Of a DNA stretch of 31,000 nt, positions 28,584 to 31,000 are shown piece after piece. Each line of letters starts with the position of its first letter. Positions within the stretch are counted from its first letter, which is position 1. The stretch comes from a virus. The notes beneath the pieces are model-generated. The model saw only the letters and a list, made by a program, of their open reading frames with translations. It did no database searches and was not told where the DNA came from. The stretch lies in IMG/VR virus record IMGVR_UViG_3300043449_000698, positions 1-31,000 of that record. One strand, written 5' to 3'. Position numbers and translations under genes: made by a program.

Positions 28584-30542
28584 ATGACGACACTTTGGTT
28601 AGACCTCGAAACGTATTGCGAACTGCCGATCACGGTGGGCACGCACGCCTACGCCGAGAAGGCGGAGGTGCTGCTGGCTGCCTATGCGGTAGACGACGCG
28701 GATCCCGTCGTGCTCGACCTGACGAATGGCGCTACGCTTAACGATATCCAGACGCTGATAGACAACGCCGACAAGGTCGTGATCCACAATAGCGCGTTTG
28801 ATCGGACCATTCTAAAACACCAGAATGTTCACCTGCCCGTTCAGAAAATACACGACACAATGGTGCAGGCGCTGGCGCACAGTCTGCCGGGGTCGCTTGG
28901 GGCGTTATGCCAGACCCTTGGTGTGCCTGTCGACCAGAGCAAGGACATCGCGGGCAAGAAACTAATTCAGCTATTTACCAAGCCGAGGCCAAAGGCGCAG
29001 AAGCTGCGCCGGGCGACACGCGAGACACACCCGGACGAGTGGCGGGCCTTCTCGGATTACGCCGCCCGCGACATTCTCGCGATGCGCGCCGTGAGCCTGA
29101 AGCTGCCGAAGTGGAACCTTGCCGCCTTCGAGCGCGCCGTCTGGGAGGCCGATCAGGCCGTGAATGATCGCGGCATCGCCGTGGATCTTGATCTGGCCCA
29201 CGGGGCACTACGGGCATTCCGTAGTGAAGCCCAGCGGCTGGCGGTTCAGATGTTCGACCTGACAGGGGGCCGGGTCGTGAGCGCGACGAAGCGCGATAAG
29301 CTGTTAGAACACCTCGTCGGGGCGCACGGTCTTACGCTTGAGAGCCTCACCAAAGGCGACGTCGACGCTATTTTGAAAGACGCTGGCACCGGCACAGAGG
29401 TCCGCGCCCTTTTGAAAAACAGACAACAGGCGTCGGCAACCAGCCCCGCGAAATACAGCGCGCTGATTAAAGGAACGTCGAGCGATGGGCGCCTGCGCGG
29501 CACATTGCAGTATTGCGGGGCTGGCCGCACCGGGCGGTGGGGCGGTCGGCTTTTCCAGCCGCAGAACCTGCCGCGCCCGACGCTGTCCGTCACGCAGATT
29601 GAGAATGGTATCCGCGCGATGAAGGCGGGCTGCGAAGACCTTTTGGTCGCCAACGTGTCCCAGCTCTGTTCGAGCGCTGTGCGCGGCGCGCTGATTGCGG
29701 CGCCGGGCCGGAAGCTGGTTGTCGCGGATCTGGCGAATATCGAAGGCCGAATGCTCGCATGGCTGGCGGGCGAGGAGTGGAAGTTGCAGGCGTTTCGTGA
29801 TGTCGACAGGGGCGTGGGGCATGATCTCTATGTGCTCGCGTACTCACGCTCGTTCGGCGTCACCCCCGAGGCGGTGCTCAAGAACAAGAAATCGGGCGAC
29901 GGCAGGATGAGGCAGATCGGCAAGGTGCAGGAGCTGGCGCTCGGCTATCAGGGCGGCGCCGGGGCGTTTCTGTCGATGGCTGGAATTTACGGCATTGTGT
30001 TGAGCGAGACGGAAGTCGCGGAGATCGTGAAGGCGTGGCGCAAGGCGCACCCCGCGACTACCCGGTTCTGGTACGATGTGGAACACGCCGCGAGGCGCGC
30101 TGTGCGGGGCGCGGGCGATGTCTTCAGCGTCGAGGCCGTCCGTTTCGACGTGAAGGACGGGTGGCTTAGGATCCGCCTGCCCTCGGGCCGCTATCTTTGC
30201 TACCCAGACGCCGTCGTAGGTGATGACGGGCGCCTCACCTACATGGGCATGAACCAATACACGCGGAAGTGGGAACGTCTCGAGACTTATGGCGGAAAGC
30301 TGGTCGAGAATATCGTGCAGGCCGCCTCGCGCGATGTCCTCGCGCATGGGCTTCTGGGCGCGGAGAAGGCAGGCTATCAGGTCTGCCTGCACGTTCACGA
30401 CGAGCTGATCACAGAGACGCCGGATAAACCTGATTATACGGCTGAAGGGCTTGAGCAGATCATGGCGACGAACCCCCCGTGGTCTCTAGGCCTGCCCCTC
30501 GCAGCCGCTGGCTACGAGGCCTACCGCTACAGGAAGGATTAG
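28584..30542 (+). CDS. Family A DNA polymerase with 3'-5' exonuclease
   Basis: 652 residues from ATG 28584, with a weak GAGAAG upstream; a TTG at 28554 lies in the leader. Exonuclease: DLE (D7, E9), HNSAFD (N69, D73), YAARD (Y159, D163), all catalytic acids kept, so proofreading is expected. Polymerase: motif A VVADLANIEGR (D382), motif B RQIGKVQELALGYQGG (R443, K447, Y455), motif C VHDE (H605, D606, E607). Motif A reads DLANIEGR instead of the common DYSQIELR, as in the DUF2800/DUF2815-linked phage polymerases. No 5' nuclease domain. This is the replicative polymerase; it ends 2 bp before the VRR-NUC gene. Confidence 0.93.
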   Translation: MTTLWLDLETYCELPITVGTHAYAEKAEVLLAAYAVDDADPVVLDLTNGATLNDIQTLIDNADKVVIHNSAFDRTILKHQNVHLPVQKIHDTMVQALAHSLPGSLGALCQTLGVPVDQSKDIAGKKLIQLFTKPRPKAQKLRRATRETHPDEWRAFSDYAARDILAMRAVSLKLPKWNLAAFERAVWEADQAVNDRGIAVDLDLAHGALRAFRSEAQRLAVQMFDLTGGRVVSATKRDKLLEHLVGAHGLTLESLTKGDVDAILKDAGTGTEVRALLKNRQQASATSPAKYSALIKGTSSDGRLRGTLQYCGAGRTGRWGGRLFQPQNLPRPTLSVTQIENGIRAMKAGCEDLLVANVSQLCSSAVRGALIAAPGRKLVVADLANIEGRMLAWLAGEEWKLQAFRDVDRGVGHDLYVLAYSRSFGVTPEAVLKNKKSGDGRMRQIGKVQELALGYQGGAGAFLSMAGIYGIVLSETEVAEIVKAWRKAHPATTRFWYDVEHAARRAVRGAGDVFSVEAVRFDVKDGWLRIRLPSGRYLCYPDAVVGDDGRLTYMGMNQYTRKWERLETYGGKLVENIVQAASRDVLAHGLLGAEKAGYQVCLHVHDELITETPDKPDYTAEGLEQIMATNPPWSLGLPLAAAGYEAYRYRKD

Positions 30543-30544
30543 CT

Positions 30545-30847
30545 GTGACGCCGGAAGGGAAGATCGAGGCATATCTCAAGCGCCGTGTCGAACAGACCCA
30601 CGGCCAGATACGCAAGCTCGCGTGGCTGGGGCGCCGTGGCGCGCCCGACCGCATGATCTGGTGGAAGGGGCCTTGGGGCCCCCTGCTGGCCTTTGTTGAG
30701 GTCAAGGCCCCCAACGGGAAGGCGACGACGCTACAGAAGCGCGAGCACGCCCGGATGCGCGCCGCTGGTTTCAACGTCTATGTCGTGGCGTCTGAGGAGG
30801 CCGTAGAGGCCTTTCTGACTGAGATGCTGGTACTATCGCTCCAGTGA
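30545..30847 (+). CDS. VRR-NUC nuclease
   Basis: 100 residues from GTG 30545. KIEAYLKRRVEQTHGQIRKL, WLGRRGAPDRMIWW, LAFVEVKAPNGKATTLQKRE, HARMRAAGFNVYVVAS is the stand-alone VRR-NUC form of the PD-(D/E)XK fold: PDR (Asp), EVK (Glu, Lys) and the following Q. Members cut branched DNA such as Holliday junctions and flaps, and are encoded beside polymerases and SNF2 helicases in phages. Overlaps the helicase by 4 bases (GTGA). Confidence 0.9.
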   Translation: MTPEGKIEAYLKRRVEQTHGQIRKLAWLGRRGAPDRMIWWKGPWGPLLAFVEVKAPNGKATTLQKREHARMRAAGFNVYVVASEEAVEAFLTEMLVLSLQ

Positions 30848-31000
30848 GCCAGCATTTCACCCCCCACGACTATCAGAAGGGCGCCATACGGCACCTGTAC
30901 GAGAAGCGCCGCGCCGCGCTCTGGATGCCGATGGGCGGCGGGAAGACGGTGTCGACCCTAACGGCCCTCGTCGATCTGGACCTCGTTGAGGACGTTTTCC
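30844..31000 (+). CDS. SNF2/DEAD-type helicase, N-terminal part
   Basis: Starts at a GTG overlapping the VRR-NUC stop and runs off the right edge; 52 residues visible: SQHFTPHDYQKGAIRHLYEK, AALWMPMGGGKTVSTLTALV. A Q-motif-like HDYQ and Walker A MGGGKT are those of superfamily 2 SNF2-like helicases found directly after VRR-NUC genes in phages. Likely unwinds or remodels DNA for replication or recombination. Confidence 0.85.
   Translation, partial: MSQHFTPHDYQKGAIRHLYEKRRAALWMPMGGGKTVSTLTALVDLDLVEDVF

Noticed and set aside
1-31000. tRNA or rRNA genes
   Set aside because: No cloverleaf with a GTTCGAATC-type T arm was seen on either strand; the only GAATC is at 18137 and is not in such a context.
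1-31000. Temperate lifestyle
   Set aside because: A Cro/YdaS-like gene is present, but no integrase, CI-like repressor, excisionase or attachment site was seen in this window; the rest of the genome is not visible.

Overview
The window is a continuous piece of a tailed double-stranded DNA phage genome, probably a lytic podovirus-like phage of an alphaproteobacterium. The phage assignment rests on a head-packaging operon (small and large terminase, an 889-residue portal with a long coiled-coil tail, scaffold-like protein, HK97-type major capsid protein, decoration-like protein, connector and collagen-like fibre) and on a replication module (primase-helicase, Cas4-like nuclease, DUF2815 ssDNA-binding protein, family A DNA polymerase, VRR-NUC, SNF2-type helicase). 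The host assignment rests on two genes otherwise typical of Alphaproteobacteria: a GcrA homologue (21806-22183) and a GapR/DUF2312 homologue (28192-28449). It is supported by extreme scarcity of GANTC, the CcrM methylation site of that class. Coding density is high and GC is roughly 60 percent. No integrase, tRNA, CRISPR array or insertion sequence was seen.

Layout. Positions 1-15410 are read leftward: a late operon that begins with a 54-residue membrane protein, then TerS, TerL, portal, two small proteins, a GroES-like co-chaperonin, scaffold candidate, a conserved protein, decoration-like protein, major capsid, three beta-rich or basic virion proteins, a DUF6496-type protein, a connector with a discoidin-like insert, two paralogous CxxC proteins and a fibre running off the left edge. 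Perfect hairpins follow several of these genes, including the capsid gene. Positions 15411-15892 form a divergent control region: a good sigma70 promoter for the late operon, a perfect 24-bp palindrome, 16 copies of the 7-mer TGCAGCA in both orientations, a 12-bp tandem repeat and several large dyads. Positions 15893-31000 are read rightward. A first small gene is followed by a 456-bp gene-free stretch with about fifteen 13-bp AT-cored direct repeats and a candidate promoter. Then come about 20 small, tightly overlapping genes, including several small membrane proteins, an HTH-metallophosphatase fusion, an SprT-like protein, GcrA, DUF6378 and two HTH regulators. The replication block runs to the right edge, interrupted by a terminator after gapR.

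How it may work together (inference). The two halves look like early/replication and late/virion modules controlled from the 15.4-16.7 kb region, where the repeat arrays would bind phage or host regulators or form the origin. The GcrA and GapR homologues suggest that the phage redirects the host's methylation-linked transcription and its supercoiling-linked replication control. The AT-cored 13-bp array is a natural candidate target for GapR or for a replication initiator. GANTC avoidance suggests pressure from host CcrM-type methylation, from GcrA-dependent transcription, or from HinfI-like restriction.
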